Below, piece after piece: positions 26,395 to 39,281 of a stretch of DNA of 64,000 nt. The notes below the pieces were generated by a model. It had not been told where the DNA came from, ran no database searches, and saw only the letters and a list, made by a program, of their open reading frames with translations. Position 1 is the first letter of the stretch. Each line of letters opens with the position of its first letter. The stretch is from Rhizophagus clarus (lineage: Eukaryota; Glomeromycota; Glomeromycetes; Glomerales; Glomeraceae), in assembly GCA_015698045.1 (NCBI GenBank), contig BLAL01000162.1, positions 1,922,001 through 1,986,000 of the forward strand. Direction: 5' to 3'. The position numbers were made by a program, and so were the translations under genes.

Positions 26395-28029
26395 TTACTG
26401 CCCGTGAATTTTCAACAAACTTCTAAGGTTTTCCGAGAGCTCGTTTAAATCATTAGAAGGATACACATGCATAGGATGATGAGCGGTAGCCATACGTTCG
26501 GGAACCATGTAAGCTGCAGCAGTTTGGTGTTGGCGGGAATTGGATGGTGTTAACATACGTAAAAGTTCTCGGGATTTTTGTTTTCTCAAAGTAGAAGTAC
26601 CGGGATAATAAGGAACTCTTCTTGATTGTTCAAGATCATCCATAGCAAACATATCGTCATCAGAAGTGTTTCCAGAGGAAGGTGAGGAATAATTATCAGA
26701 GCTGATATGAACACTTGAAGTATTCTCGGGAACCGTGAACAAATTGTTGCCGCCAATAGATGACAAAGGACTTGATTCTTTACCCAAAGATTTACCATAA
26801 AATGAGGGCATTGGTAAATCACTTGGAGCAGGTGAATTATGGAAAGTAGGACCTGCATAAAGTTTAGGAGCACCAAGTCTAGCTGGGGAACTTGAAGGTG
26901 GCCTACGGGCAGACGAGTCTGAATCTGAATCGGAAGCGAAGCGAGAAACTTGACTTTGTAGCTCAATTGCGGTGCTTGAAAGACGACGTGGAGTAGATTC
27001 GATATAATGGTCCGAACGTTTCTTATTGCTAATTATATAAACAGGATTAATATATTTTTATGTATAAGAAAAAAAAAACCCACATGACATATCAAAGATA
27101 TATATATACCTCTTAATAAGAATATTATCATCGGAATTAGAATATGTATCTTCTTTCTTATTACTATTCATTTCTTCCTCAAGTGCGATAATAGCATTAG
27201 AGTAATTAAGAGGAGGAAAAATAAAGGCGCTTGGTTGTGGAGTGATAGTATTATTATTATGAGATGATGACACTGACTTCACATATTTATTACTATTTAC
27301 ATCAGATTCGTCACCAGAACTTAAAAGTTGGATGGTATTTGCGTTAAGCATCAAGTCGGTATCAAATTCCATTGATCTTATCTCTTTACGTTGGGTACGC
27401 TTAGACCTCGAAGGAGTTACGTCAGAACGACGACGTTCTTTTGATTGGGAACGCTTTTGAGGAGGAGATTTTTCCCAACTATTAGGACGATGATGATTAA
27501 CAATCTGATCCTCTTTAGTAACATCGAGAGAAGGAATTGATTTCGAATTAGAAGATTTAACAAAATCGGTAGCTGATTGAGGTCTCTTGAGAATTGAAAC
27601 GGGTGTGATGACTCTAAATTTATCTTCATCTACAGAGTCGCTATGTTGATGCCTTCTTGCAGGTCTATTAGAATTACTCGTTTTTCTTTGTAATTGACCG
27701 ACAGAACCATTATCAACCAAAAAATTACTATATCCAACACTTTGTTCTCTATGATATGACGAATCAAAATTATTACTGTAATTCGAAAAATTTTTGTTGC
27801 TATTACGAGAATAAATGGTATTTTCGGATGAGGATGAGATAGTAGTCTCCTTTACTTTCTGTTGATGATGATTATAAGAAAACCCGCGCTTTCCTTTGTT
27901 ATTTAAAGACTTTGACCTATTAAATTGATTTCTTGCTTCTGTCTGGTTTAACAATTGTTGATTATGGTGGTGTTCGAGCCTGCTCTGTACCACAGGGGCA
28001 GAGAGAGTTGTTCTTATGTGGCTATTCAT
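26395..28029 (-). CDS. PNRC-motif protein, candidate mRNA decapping cofactor
   Basis: Two exons, 28029-27110 and 27028-26395, give 517 residues of mostly disordered, S/N/R-rich sequence. Near residue 360-385 lies APKLYAGPTFHNSPAPSDLP followed by MPSFYGKS. This matches the PNRC-type motif (AG-x-F-x-x-x-P-x-P-x-x-LP-x-P), which in PNRC2 and in fungal Edc proteins docks the Dcp1 EVH1 domain; the functional link is inference from that motif. A basic KR/RS cluster (SQSKERRRS, SKRTQRKE, about 195-215) could be nuclear targeting. The C-terminus LNELSENLRSLLKIHG looks like a short amphipathic helix. Part of the intron is in frame, but only splicing joins the two conserved halves. The rest is unrecognised. 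Confidence 0.8.
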
Positions 28030-29498
28030 TGTCCTTAATTTTTTTTTGATTTTTTAAAATAAAAAGTGTCCAATATTATTGTAGCCAATGCCAAAATAGT
28101 TTATAGTAAAACTAATGCTACGTGAAAGGAGGAGGTCTTGTAATAGTTAGAAGCAAGTATGGACTGTCCGAACGTTAAAGGGAATTGGTTGCGGAAGGAA
28201 AAGGAAATAAAAAAAACGAAGGTAAACGAGTATATATATAAATTGAAATTGAAAGAAAAAAAAAGAAGGGAAAGAAAAAATTTTAGTATATTTATATTGG
28301 TTTTTTAAACTTAAAAAAAGTATAAGCCACCAAATTACTCATGTTACGAAAAAAGTAGAGTTTAACCCGTACAAGTTTAGTGAAAAGTCTAGGAGACTCT
28401 CGGGCGTTATGTTTGATATCGTATTATTGTTGTTATATGAGAAAGGTATTTTATGTAGAGTATTCTAAAATATGGACAAATATAATAAAAAAAAAAAAAA
28501 AAAAAAAACCTTTAATAAGTATATATAAAACGATTGAAAAAAAAAAAAAAATAATAAAGATTCGTTAAGGAAAAAAAAAAAAAATAACAAAATAAAAAAT
28601 ATATATATACTTTTATTCTCTCCAGCGTGGTTGGTTGAGTTGGTTATGTTGATTTTTGTTCTTTTGTTATTTGTTTTTATGTGAAGGAGGTTTGTCGAAA
28701 GTTGATGATCCAGCGCTCAAGTTGAAATTACTACGAAAAAAAAAAATTTTTTTTTTTTTTAAAAGAAAATATATTTGAACTGAAAATAGTAGTAATTGGA
28801 AAAAAAAATTTTAAAAGAAGGAGGAAGAACAAAAATGGGTGAAGCAGAGATTATAAGGAGAAATTGATGTTGAATGATGAGTAAAAATTTTAGTATAGAA
28901 AAAGGAGTTTTGTAACTTGTAACTAAATACAAGCAAATCTTTTTTTTTGACGCTCGTGTGACAACACATAAAAAAAAAACCGAACACAATACATAATATA
29001 AATTATATTTTACGAAGTAAGTAATATATGTAATATAAAAAAAAAAAAAAAGTTTGAGTATAATACTTGATTGTATTTTTTTATTATCTGTTTATAATAA
29101 ATAAAAAATCTATTTATAAAATCAATATTAAAGTAAGATATGACCATTTTACATATAAATAATATATCGTCATAGAATTTATTTTAGTAACTTTTAGTAA
29201 ATAACAGAATAATTAGGCTTTTTTTTTCATTAAGCTAAATTAACAATAGTAATATATATTGGAATTGTTTTGTCACAACCGATACCGAATATCAGATCAT
29301 ACGTTGTTGTATTATACGTATATATGAGGCGGTGAAGTAAAATAATACATATTATAATAAGGGCGCACATTAACCAAAGTAGGAATAGCGTGATGCGGGC
29401 GCAAAGCTCTAATACCGCTTAAATATTCAAGATGGAAAGACATGTTTGATTACAACTAACTAAATATTAGAAGTTACACGTACAATAAAAAGGAATTA

Positions 29499-29529
<31 letters not shown>

Positions 29530-32500
29530 TTTCATATATTTTTTAGATTAAATTAAATTCATTTTATTGAAATGAAATATTTTAAAGATAATAATAAATA
29601 TATATATAAAAAAAAAAACTTTGGCGGGGGGAATCAGAGATTACCAGGGCCAAAACAAATATAATTAATTTCTTTGAGCGGGAGGAGAATACCCCAACAT
29701 AATCTTAAACATAACTTTAAAGCATAAAGTAATATCAAGAATTCCAACCGCATCAATTTATGCAAGTAGAATGAATGCATCAGCAAAGAGATAAGTTTTT
29801 AAAGATGTTAACGATGGTCCAAGTTCATTCAGAAAGGAGTGAAAGCAATAGAGACGTTTAAAGAAATGTGAAAAATTAAGTTTTGTTTGAACACGTTTTT
29901 TTTCGGTAATTTAATGCAGTAATCATGAGTTGTTTACTGGCAATTCTTTTTTATTCTTTTCCTACTATAGATGATCATTCGGTAGTACAAAAAGCTTAGA
30001 TATACTTTTAAAACTGTTTTTCAACGTGATATTCTTATGTCATTCTAAATAAACTTTCCTTGAAGAAATTTTTGAAAAAAAAAAATTTTTGTTTCAAACC
30101 GAACGGAAACCATATAATTTGTTTAAAAAGAGAAAAATTAAAAAAAAAAATAAATAAATAATGATGACGAACTTCGCGTATCATTGAAAGAAAAAAAAAA
30201 GTTCTTTGTTGTTTAAAAGTCACTTGAGAACAAAATTTTTTCCCACCGCTTAGGAAAAAAAAAAAAAAAAAAAATTTTTTTTTGAAACGAGACAATACAT
30301 GAACCACCTGAATTTATTACTATAAACTATCCCTGAATAAATACAAATTAATAAAGAGAATTCTTTACCATTCATCTTTCTTTAATATAAATTCTATCTC
30401 ATCTTTTTCTGTTTTCAGTAGGACAAATTAATATTTATCCGTTTTTAATGTTATGATTGTTAATGTAATTTCCAACCATAGAAATGTTGTGTTTCGGTAC
30501 TTGTTTTTTTTCAAATTGTGGGGAAATCAAAAAATATCTCGTTAAAGAACCCTTACTTTTACCCCTTTTCTTTCTCTTCAATATCCCCAATAACTCTCCT
30601 TCAATCGTTGATTTTGTACGCAAAACATAACTGCAACTAGTTGATCCAATAACTTTTCGTTCAAGTCTCTTGAGGTTTCATTCTTTTTAATAATTCGTAT
30701 CTTTACGGCATCTTTCGTGTGAATATTTCCTAGAAGGTAAAATGTTCTCAATTTTCGAAAAAAGATTTTATAGTAAACTAAGGATTTATTAAGAAATAAC
30801 TAATGATAAGATACTCTCAAAAAAAAAACCCAGAAAAAGAAAATTATTTTTCATTTCACCACTCTGACCAATATTAATTCAGGATAGGCTATTCAAACTA
30901 ATCTCTGTTTAGAAGGTACGTTAAATAGGTTTAAATGATAAACCATTATCAATTACTTAATCAGATATTTATCAACCCATTATTAAAGTATGATTTTACG
31001 GGAGTAGCCGCAATCTTCAACAATTAACGAAAACTTTTTCATTTTCAAAAAAAAAGTTCATTATCATTGTGTCAACCATGTAAAGATTAAAAAAAAAAAG
31101 GTTGTCGTTAATAGACCATAAAAGGTTTCTTTTAATCAAATTATAGATTAGTACCTGCATTTCTCGCGTAGCAAAAAAAGTACAATGGTCGGACAGAAAA
31201 TAGAAAAGCTTATAGTTAAATTAATTTACCAAGAAGGGTAAAATGAGGAGACATCATTCATACAAAATAAATTATTTCAATAATAAATAATAAAATGTAA
31301 ACATGATTCAGCAACATTTCGGAAAAATTCCGTAACTCTTGTTATGTGCTCCAAGTTCGGCCACTTGCTTTGACATAAATGTCACTTATTATCATCTGCG
31401 TCTCGTTACGGGCAGTGCTCGGCGTTATTAATCAATTGGAGGTACCAAAAAAAGAGATTAGGAGAACTCTGGGCGATATAAATTATTATTACATAGTATA
31501 CTATTGACGCCATCGGGCACAACTTACCATATATTTCATAAGTTCAACATTCCATAATCCGTACCCTTTTGTAGGGATCGACCAAATGAATAATTAATAA
31601 AATTAGTATCGGGCGGCTCTCACCGTGGTCCAAATATTTATTAACAAACCGGCACAGTTTTGTTTTATTTTATTATTTTTATTTTATTTCATAAATACAC
31701 GCAAAACGCAAAACTTTTAACCCCACACCAACTTCAAACTATTTATCAAAAGGAAAAATTTATAATTTATCGTTATTAAATTAAATTCCCGCCATTTTTT
31801 CCTTATAAAAGAAAAGATATGCCGAGTTAGAAGTTCAATGAACAAATCAAGTTATCACACTTGAAATTATGAGAAATTTTTATTGCCACTTTTGCTATTA
31901 TTATTTGTTTATTTTGAAATCTTGAGAAGTAAAAAAAAAGAGAGGAACAAAAATGGATTGTTCTTTTTTTCTCCCCACTTTTTTTTTTTTTTTAACTTTA
32001 ATGTATGATTAAACTATAATAGTTTAAAAAAGTTAAATAAGTATAATTCTTTTTTTTGACGAATGGTTTTAAAAATAAACAAATAATAAACAACGTACCA
32101 GTTGACTATTCACTCCTTTATTTGTATGACAGATGAAATTACAATAATCAAATTTTTTACCTTTTTGTAGATCATCTTTTTGTATAGGGAAATTTTAAGA
32201 AAAAAAGAATTTTTTTTAGGAAAAAATCTCTTTTTTTAAAGAATATTATGAAAATTAATTGATTGTTTTAAAAAATTAAAAAAAAAAAAAAATCCCTTTT
32301 TTTTTTTAAAACTTTTAAAAAAAAGTAAAAAAAAGCTTAATTTTTTTTTCATTGACGTCTACATAAAAAAAAAAGATTTTTTTTTTTCCCATTTGAACTT
32401 TCATTGACTTTGTATACTTTTTTTTTTCTTTCTTATTATTTGATCAATGAAATACTTTCTTTTTTTTTCATTGGTTCATTTTTTTTTTTCTTTCTTTTCC

Positions 32501-35500
32501 TCATTAAAATAAATATATATTATATATATATGTGTATTTATTATTTATAATTTGTTTTGGTTAGATTAATAGTTGATTGTTTTACAATGATTTAAAAGTC
32601 TGGTGAACTTTTTTTTTTAAATTTCACTTTTTGTTAAATTGCCGTCCAGCCATTTTCTTTCAATTTACTTAATGTAATACTAAAATAAATTATTTTTTTT
32701 TTTACGCCCTTGTAAACTTGTAAAATTATTAGGGTTGAATGGGTTAGAATGTTATGTTACTCATGTTATGTATTGTATTGTATAACATTATACATTCCAT
32801 TATACATTATATACATTATACATTTAACACATTTTTGGGTTCCGACTATAATTAAAATCCCCGATCCGAGACTCCCGAATAAACGTATGATTATAATTTC
32901 GGCTTTTTTTTTTTTGCACCACACATATCACAAATTTTTTTTTTATATCATCATAATAATGTCATAACGGCGAAAATTATCCGAGTAATCCACATGTATT
33001 ACCAATGATAACCATACTATAAATGAGAAAATTAAACGCGTATCACGTTCTGTATCACGTCAATTATTTTAAATGTCCCGCGTTAAGTAATGTACCAAAT
33101 ACAAATATGATAAAGATGATTTTAAGATAAAACTAATAAATTATAACTAATATATGATTTATTATATGTTTGAATGTAATATATAATAATATATACAGTA
33201 AATATTGGTTTATCACCCGCTTTAAATCTTGATTGGCTTTTTGTAATAATTGTACACACAGTATTTATTATATACAGTATAATAATCTACATTTAGCATT
33301 TAGTTTATAATAAATATATTGTTGTTAAACAAACAATTTTTAAAATTTTTCGTAACTCTTTTTTTTTTTTTTGTTTCTTTCTTTTTTGTTTGCCAAATTT
33401 CCTAATTTGTATAATATTTTTGGAAAACCTCGCGCCACCTTCAAAAAAATTTTATTGTTTAAAAAAAAAAAATGTAAAATGTGTAATGTTTTTTTTTTTT
33501 TTCTTCTTTTTCTTTCCTTCTTCTTTCCTTCTTTTTTGGCGCGAAAATAAAAAAAAAAAAAATTAAAAAAAAAAAAAAAAAATGAATTTTAATTTATGCT
33601 TGATTACCTCATCCTTTAAAAAAAAAAAAATAAATAAATTTTTTTGTTTACGAAAAAAAAATTAATTAATGGGAATATTTCTTTTTAAGGGTAAATCCAA
33701 TTTCAAAACAATCAGGTCACGCAAAAGAAAAAAAAAATGATGATTATTCTAACGGATCTAAAAAAGGATTTTTTGTTCATAAGATCAAATAAAAAATTTT
33801 TTATTGGTTTATTTCTTTTTAGAAATCGAAAAAAAAATAATTGAAAAATGATACGATTCCAAAGGAACTTACTAAATAAAATTGAATCCAGAAAGAACTT
33901 ACTAAAAAAGAATCGACTTCATTTAAGAAAAAAATTTCAATGAATTCAAATGGAGGTTTACTAAATAATTTTCAAAAAGTCAATTTTACTAAAAATGAAT
34001 GAAGTTTGTTTAACATTTAGGTAAAAATAAACTAAACCTTTTATGAATAAAAAAAAAAAATTTCTTTTTTTTTCTTCTTTTTCTTTCTTTTAAAATAAAG
34101 TTTAAACCCCTTTTAGTGTAATGATTAATTATGATTAAATGTAATCATTTTTATATTTGGAAAATCTGATTAACATTGGGAAAGGAAAAATGATTTCGTT
34201 TTGAAAAATTGATTTTTAATATTGTCGTATTATTTATTATTGGGTCAAAAAAATTAAAAATCATTTTTATTTATTAACGACATTAAGAAAGATAACATTG
34301 TAATTTATGATATTTGTTTTTTTTTAAATAATGTAGCCAAGAAAAGAAAAAAAATTCCGAAATATAATTGTAAATGAATATGTAAGAAATTTTCATAATT
34401 AATTTATTTGACATAAAGAGTAATTTTTCAATAGTAATGGCAAATTAGTAATCGCAAATATATCATAAATAGTAATTGTAAATCATACGTACAGTACATA
34501 TGTATATTTTCTTAACCAAAAGGAAAATAATTTTTCTCGCTTTTCCCGTATCGTATACAAAAAACATATACATATAACAATCACATCATGGAATTTTTTT
34601 TTTTCTTTCCTAATATTCCCATACTATCTTTTTTATCATTTTTATTATCCAATTATAGTTATGAATAAATATCACTTTTATGGTTCGACTCTTTTTTTAT
34701 TTAATTAATTTTTTCATGTATTTTTGTCAATTATTCTAGATATTTATAGCATGTCACATGAGTTTCATGATATTAACATGACTTACAAATTATTGATTAT
34801 TTTTCCGGTTGGTATGGTTTGGTATCATCAGACATTTATATGTACAAATCGAGTTAAATGATAAAATTTAGGCTTCCCATTCTATTAATAAACTTATAAT
34901 TATCAATCGTCCAAAAGAATAGGGGTTTTGGATTATCCGATAACAAATGTTTTTTTTTATTCAAGGGAGTTAGAATATTAGAATCATGTCGTCAATCCAA
35001 ATAGTTTTAAAATGACATCAAGGAATGATGGATCATCAATTTTTTGGGTAATCTTTCATTTTAAATTTAGGGTTTTAGATCCGGATTATCTGGTTCAGTA
35101 GGTGCCTCCTCCAAGTCAATTCTTTAACTCTCCACGTGTTACTTATTTATCACGAGATTTGGAAGGTAGGTATTCGATTTCCGTTTGATGATGAGATTTG
35201 GAATCACGTTATATATTGTTTCATCGTTTATTCGTCAATTATGATATATATCACGATGAACTTTCGAATTTATGTCAAGATGTTTGTATAGAAAGTGTTG
35301 AACGAATCGTCATGATCGGGAACATGGTGTTACTAATCATAGGAATAAGGTTGCCTGCCGTAATTATATTTCGAATTATAACCTAAATGGGTTGCACCGT
35401 ATGCCACTGCATAAAGTATCCCCGCATAATGTGTCTGTTTAATTTCCATATTTAATGATTTTTGGCCTTACAACTATTTACGGGCAATTATTATAACCAC

Positions 35501-35713
35501 CTTCCTTTCTGAACTCCGTCTTTAGTTATATGGAGATGAAAATATATTGTACCTAGTCAACAACTCTAAAATATAATTTTTATTTTTTATTTGATACATA
35601 AAAAAAATATGTATATATTTATTTACAATGTCTTATTGACCCAGCAATGTTAAACCCCACTAAATATAAAAACTATTTATAAATCTCACAAAAACAGATA
35701 AAATCACGATTCT
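28030..35713. other. 7.7-kb gene-poor region
   Basis: Long runs of A and T with no convincing gene. Less AT-rich islands occur at 29260-29450 and 31320-31650, without open frames or tRNA-like folds that I can see. Two weak coding-like traces exist. On the minus strand, 29916-29665 is open for about 80 codons except one TAA (LNELGPSLTSLKTYLFADAF then ILLA, stop, IDAVGILDITLCFK). On the plus strand, 35060-35386 includes RYILFHRLFVNYDIYHDELS. Both are unrecognised and may be relics. The PNRC gene promoter lies at the left edge. Confidence 0.3.
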
Positions 35714-36684
35714 CTATGGTTCTATTTTCATTTCTATTTCTCCCCCTCCTCCTCCTCCTCCTTCTCCTCCTCCTTCTCCTCCTCCTTCTTCTTCTTGTTG
35801 TTGTTTTTGTTGTTGTTCAGATTGAGTAGGTAAAATTACATGTTGTTGTTCACTACATGCTAATAATGTTTGTATTTGAAATTGTAATTTATAAGTTTGT
35901 TCTAATAAATTTGTTAAATGAGTTTTTTGGGTATCAGATTCCTAAAAATCGATTTTCAAAAAATGAATTTACAATGTCACGTCAATACTATATCGATTTA
36001 TTATCACATTATCATAAAGTATTACCTGTAATAATCTATCGTGATTTTTAGTCAATTCATTGATTATAACACTTTTATTATTATTCGTTGAACTTTCGGC
36101 TTTAACCTAATTATTTTCAAATTAAGTAAAAAAAAAAAAAAAGATAAAATAATAAAATTTTAAATATTTTTAATTACCTCATCTTTTTTTTCAACCTCCT
36201 TTTTCCTTTGAAGTTCCAAGATATTATCAACATTTCCTTTCAACTCTTTTTCATAATTTTTATAAATTTCATAACACTGTATAACTTTTTGTCGTTTTTT
36301 TTCTTCATCTTCATTCTTATTGTTGTTGTTATCACCACTATTTCCACCATTTCCACCATTTCCATCTTTTATTAAAGATGATGAAGAATAATCTAATAAT
36401 GAATTAAATATTTCACCACTAGATTCTATTAATGATTCTAAAGTTAATAAACCTGTTATCGCAAATGATTCCAATGGTGATGGTGTAATAGTAGATGATG
36501 ATGATGATGATGATGATGTTGAAAAAATATCATTCCTCGTGTTTGATGATAATGTTGATAATGTTGATGATAAAGTTGGAAAAGTGGAATTTAATGAAGT
36601 ATAGGATGGATTTGGAGGATTGGATGTAAAAGATGAAAATGATATGATATTATTATTGTTATTGTTATTGTTATTATCATTCAT
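35714..36684 (-). CDS. small helical protein, possibly Mediator subunit 30-like
   Basis: Three exons, 36684-36178, 36106-36026, 35941-35714, give 271 residues with all phases at codon boundaries. It starts with an N run and S/T-rich segments. A helix around 70-95 follows (LESFAITGLLTLESLIESSG, then EIFNSLL). A charged coiled coil begins near 135 (KKRQKVIQCYEIYKNYEKEL). Exons 2-3 give NELTKNHDRLLQESDTQKTH then LTNLLEQTYKLQFQIQTLLA. It ends in a Q/E/G-rich tail. The layout of an N-terminal helix with an EIF/FNSLL-type motif, a middle coil, and a C-terminal helix ending near LLA resembles Med30, but identity is low. It could be another coiled-coil protein. The splice sites and frame are well supported; the function is not. 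Confidence 0.6.
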
Positions 36685-36926
36685 AATTATTTAACTTTTG
36701 ATTATATTTTACGTAAAAATAAATCGAAATTATGTTAATTATGCACGTGAAAATTGATACGAAAAAGTAAAGGCAACAATAATTAAAATAAAAATTTGGA
36801 AAATATTTTATAAGTATTGATGAGATTATAACTGAAAAGATGAAAATTTCTAATAATAAAATTTCAAAAATCATTTAAAAGTTAAAATGATAATAATAAT
36901 AATAATAATAGTAATAATAATAATAA

Positions 36927-36962
<36 letters not shown>

Positions 36963-37520
36963 AAAAAGGTTTGGAGAAAGAAAAAAATTTTTTTTTTTAT
37001 TATTATTTTTTTTTTTTTTTTTATTATTTGGATAAGCCACTAAAATCGTCGTGATTATTAATTCACATGATTATCAAAGTTTAAAAAAAAAAAAAAAAAA
37101 AATTTTTTTTTTTTAAAAAAAAAAACATTCTTTTATTTATTTATTAATTTGTTAATTTATTTTTCTTTTATTTATTTATTTCATTGAATATTAAGTGATT
37201 CAAACTAGATAATAATAAGTGTGCAGATAATTATAGTTGATATTAAATTATTCGAGTTAGAAAAATAAATCTGAAGCACACGTTAGTACTGGTACCCAGT
37301 TTGTTAGTTATATTTACTGCTATCTAATTGAAAGAGGAGTTTAATCAATTTATACATGTTTTATGATCGTTTTAATAAGATCATAATATTATATATTATA
37401 ATATTTGAAAGTTCATTATATCGTATCTTACAAAAAAAAAAAAATAATAATTTCTAAACCAAGAAATTATTATTAAATTTATCCCCACCAGATCTCCCAA
37501 CTATTTATATTTATCTATTT
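36685..37520. other. intergenic with long poly(T)/(A) runs
   Basis: Holds an (AAT)n microsatellite at about 36885-36930 followed by a T run of about 28 nt, and poly(A)/poly(T) inverted tracts at 37080-37130. Upstream of the Med30-like gene and downstream of the transporter. No gene seen. Confidence 0.5.
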
Positions 37521-39281
37521 CTATTCTTCTTTCGATTTTTTTTGAACAAAAGGTACTTTGATTCTAACAATTATAAAAATTATTAACATGGCTAAAGAAC
37601 CTGAAGCATAACAAATTCCAGAACCTGATAGCCAATATAATCCGCAAGCAGCAATTGGTCCGAATGCTCTACCTAATTGTCCAGAAGATCTAAATCTTCC
37701 TAAAGCTTCTCCTTTTGGTATTAAGTTTTGCGCATCTTTTCCTTGGGTTTGATCATCATCACATTGCATTGAAGCTATTGATGTTAAACAATTTACTACT
37801 GTAGCAGAAGTGAATGCCAAAAAAGTAGCTCCAACATAAAGCCATGTTATACCATCAATATAAAGCCAAGTTTTACCATTTGGTAATTTGGTCAAATATG
37901 AAATAATGGCTAAAGCAATTGAACATGACAATACACCTTGTATTACCAATCGTTTCTCTCCTATATCATAACCTTTACGTCTAACATAACCTCCTTGTAT
38001 AATAGCTGATAATATACCTATATATCCTAATAATTTGCCATTTTGCATATTTGTAAAATCGAATAAATCGAATGTTAAGAATGTTAAAGTAAATTCCATT
38101 CCCGCGAAAAAGAACAAATAAAGGAAATGTATCCAATTTAATATTTTTAAATTTGATCTTCTTTCTGATACTGAAATCGTATTGTTATTCTGTGATTTTT
38201 CTATAGTGTTGAGAGATTCTTCTTGTTGGGATGAAGTTTCGTTTGAAATTTTTGCTGTTTCTGGTAATGCTATATACAAATAAAATGTTTCAACACTTAA
38301 TAATATTAATGCTACAAATGCTGGCATTGAATATGGATTTAGACCCCATTCTACAAATTGTGGAAATAATTTTGCTAGATCTTTTGATGCAAAATATGCT
38401 CCAAGTGCTGGTCCTAATGTAAACGAAATTGCAAATGCTATTCCAACTAATGCCTGTAATATATAATAGCATTATGCGTAAGGCAAATATACATTAGTTC
38501 ATGCAGATTTAACAAGATTATTATTGGATGAAGTATAAGACCCATCCAATAGAAGTGTCAGAAATCTGACAGTAAAGTCATATACATTAAAAATTACTAA
38601 CCAAGTGTCTTGATCTGGTTTGTTGCGTTGTAACATCGGATACAATTGCTATTGATAATTGTACATTTCCTTCACTTAATCCACCAACTATACGAGCTAA
38701 TACGAACCAACCAAATGATCTTGCAAATAACCATAGAAATGTTGATATAATATTACCAATCTATATCAAAAATATGAATATAAATATACAAATTACGTAT
38801 ATATCTGCAGTATATATTCATTAAAAAAGTACTAACCATGGTGACTAACAATGTATTTCTTCTTCCAAATCTATCAGAAAAAGATCCGATAAATGGTGAT
38901 GCAGCAAATTGTAAAAAAGAATATAATGACCCTAATGCACCACCCAATAATACTAAATCCCATTTTGGATTTGTTCCTCCTCCTGTTATTTCCTTAAATA
39001 ATTGTATTTGCCTTAAAAACAAACTTAATAATGTATTCTAAATAAAAGAAATATGTTTTGTTAAAATAAAAATAAAAAAAAATAAAATCAGGTAAAAAGA
39101 AGTATACCTCATCGCCTTGTTCTCTATTCCGATATTCTTGTAATAACCTGGGAAATAATGGCAAAATAATAGTAAAAGCTAAAATATCAAGTAATAATGC
39201 TGTAAAGACCACTATAACAGTCTTTTTTACTATTTCTGGTGACGTATTTTCATTCCTTTTTATTTCTGTTTTTGAAGACAT
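37521..39281 (-). CDS. major facilitator superfamily transporter, MFSD10/TETRAN-like
   Basis: Four exons, 39281-39108, 39037-38837, 38760-38602, 38453-37521, give 488 residues. Twelve hydrophobic segments are expected. TM1 is VVFTALLLDILAFTIILPLF. The MFS signature after TM2 is GSFSDRFGRRNTLL. TM4-5 hold ARIVGGLSEGNVQLSIAIVS and SRHLALVGIAFAISFTLGPA. The second half has FLYLFFFAGMEFTLTFLTFD and ends VRIKVPFVQKKSKEE. Segment by segment this follows animal MFSD10, known as tetracycline-transporter-like protein (LLLDLLAF, GGISKGNVSLSTAIV, FLYLFLFSGLEYTLSFLT). The substrate is not known from sequence; organic anion efflux is reported for the human protein. A polar loop of about 50 residues separates the two six-helix halves. 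Confidence 0.92.

Noticed and set aside
34660..34700. GGTTCGACTC, resembling a tRNA T-loop, followed by a T run
   Set aside because: No matching acceptor, D or anticodon stems could be found around it.
36677..36874. Minus-strand open frame of 65 codons ending at the Med30-like start
   Set aside because: I/Y/F-rich translation of AT-rich upstream DNA; it overlaps the start of the supported gene and has no conserved feature.
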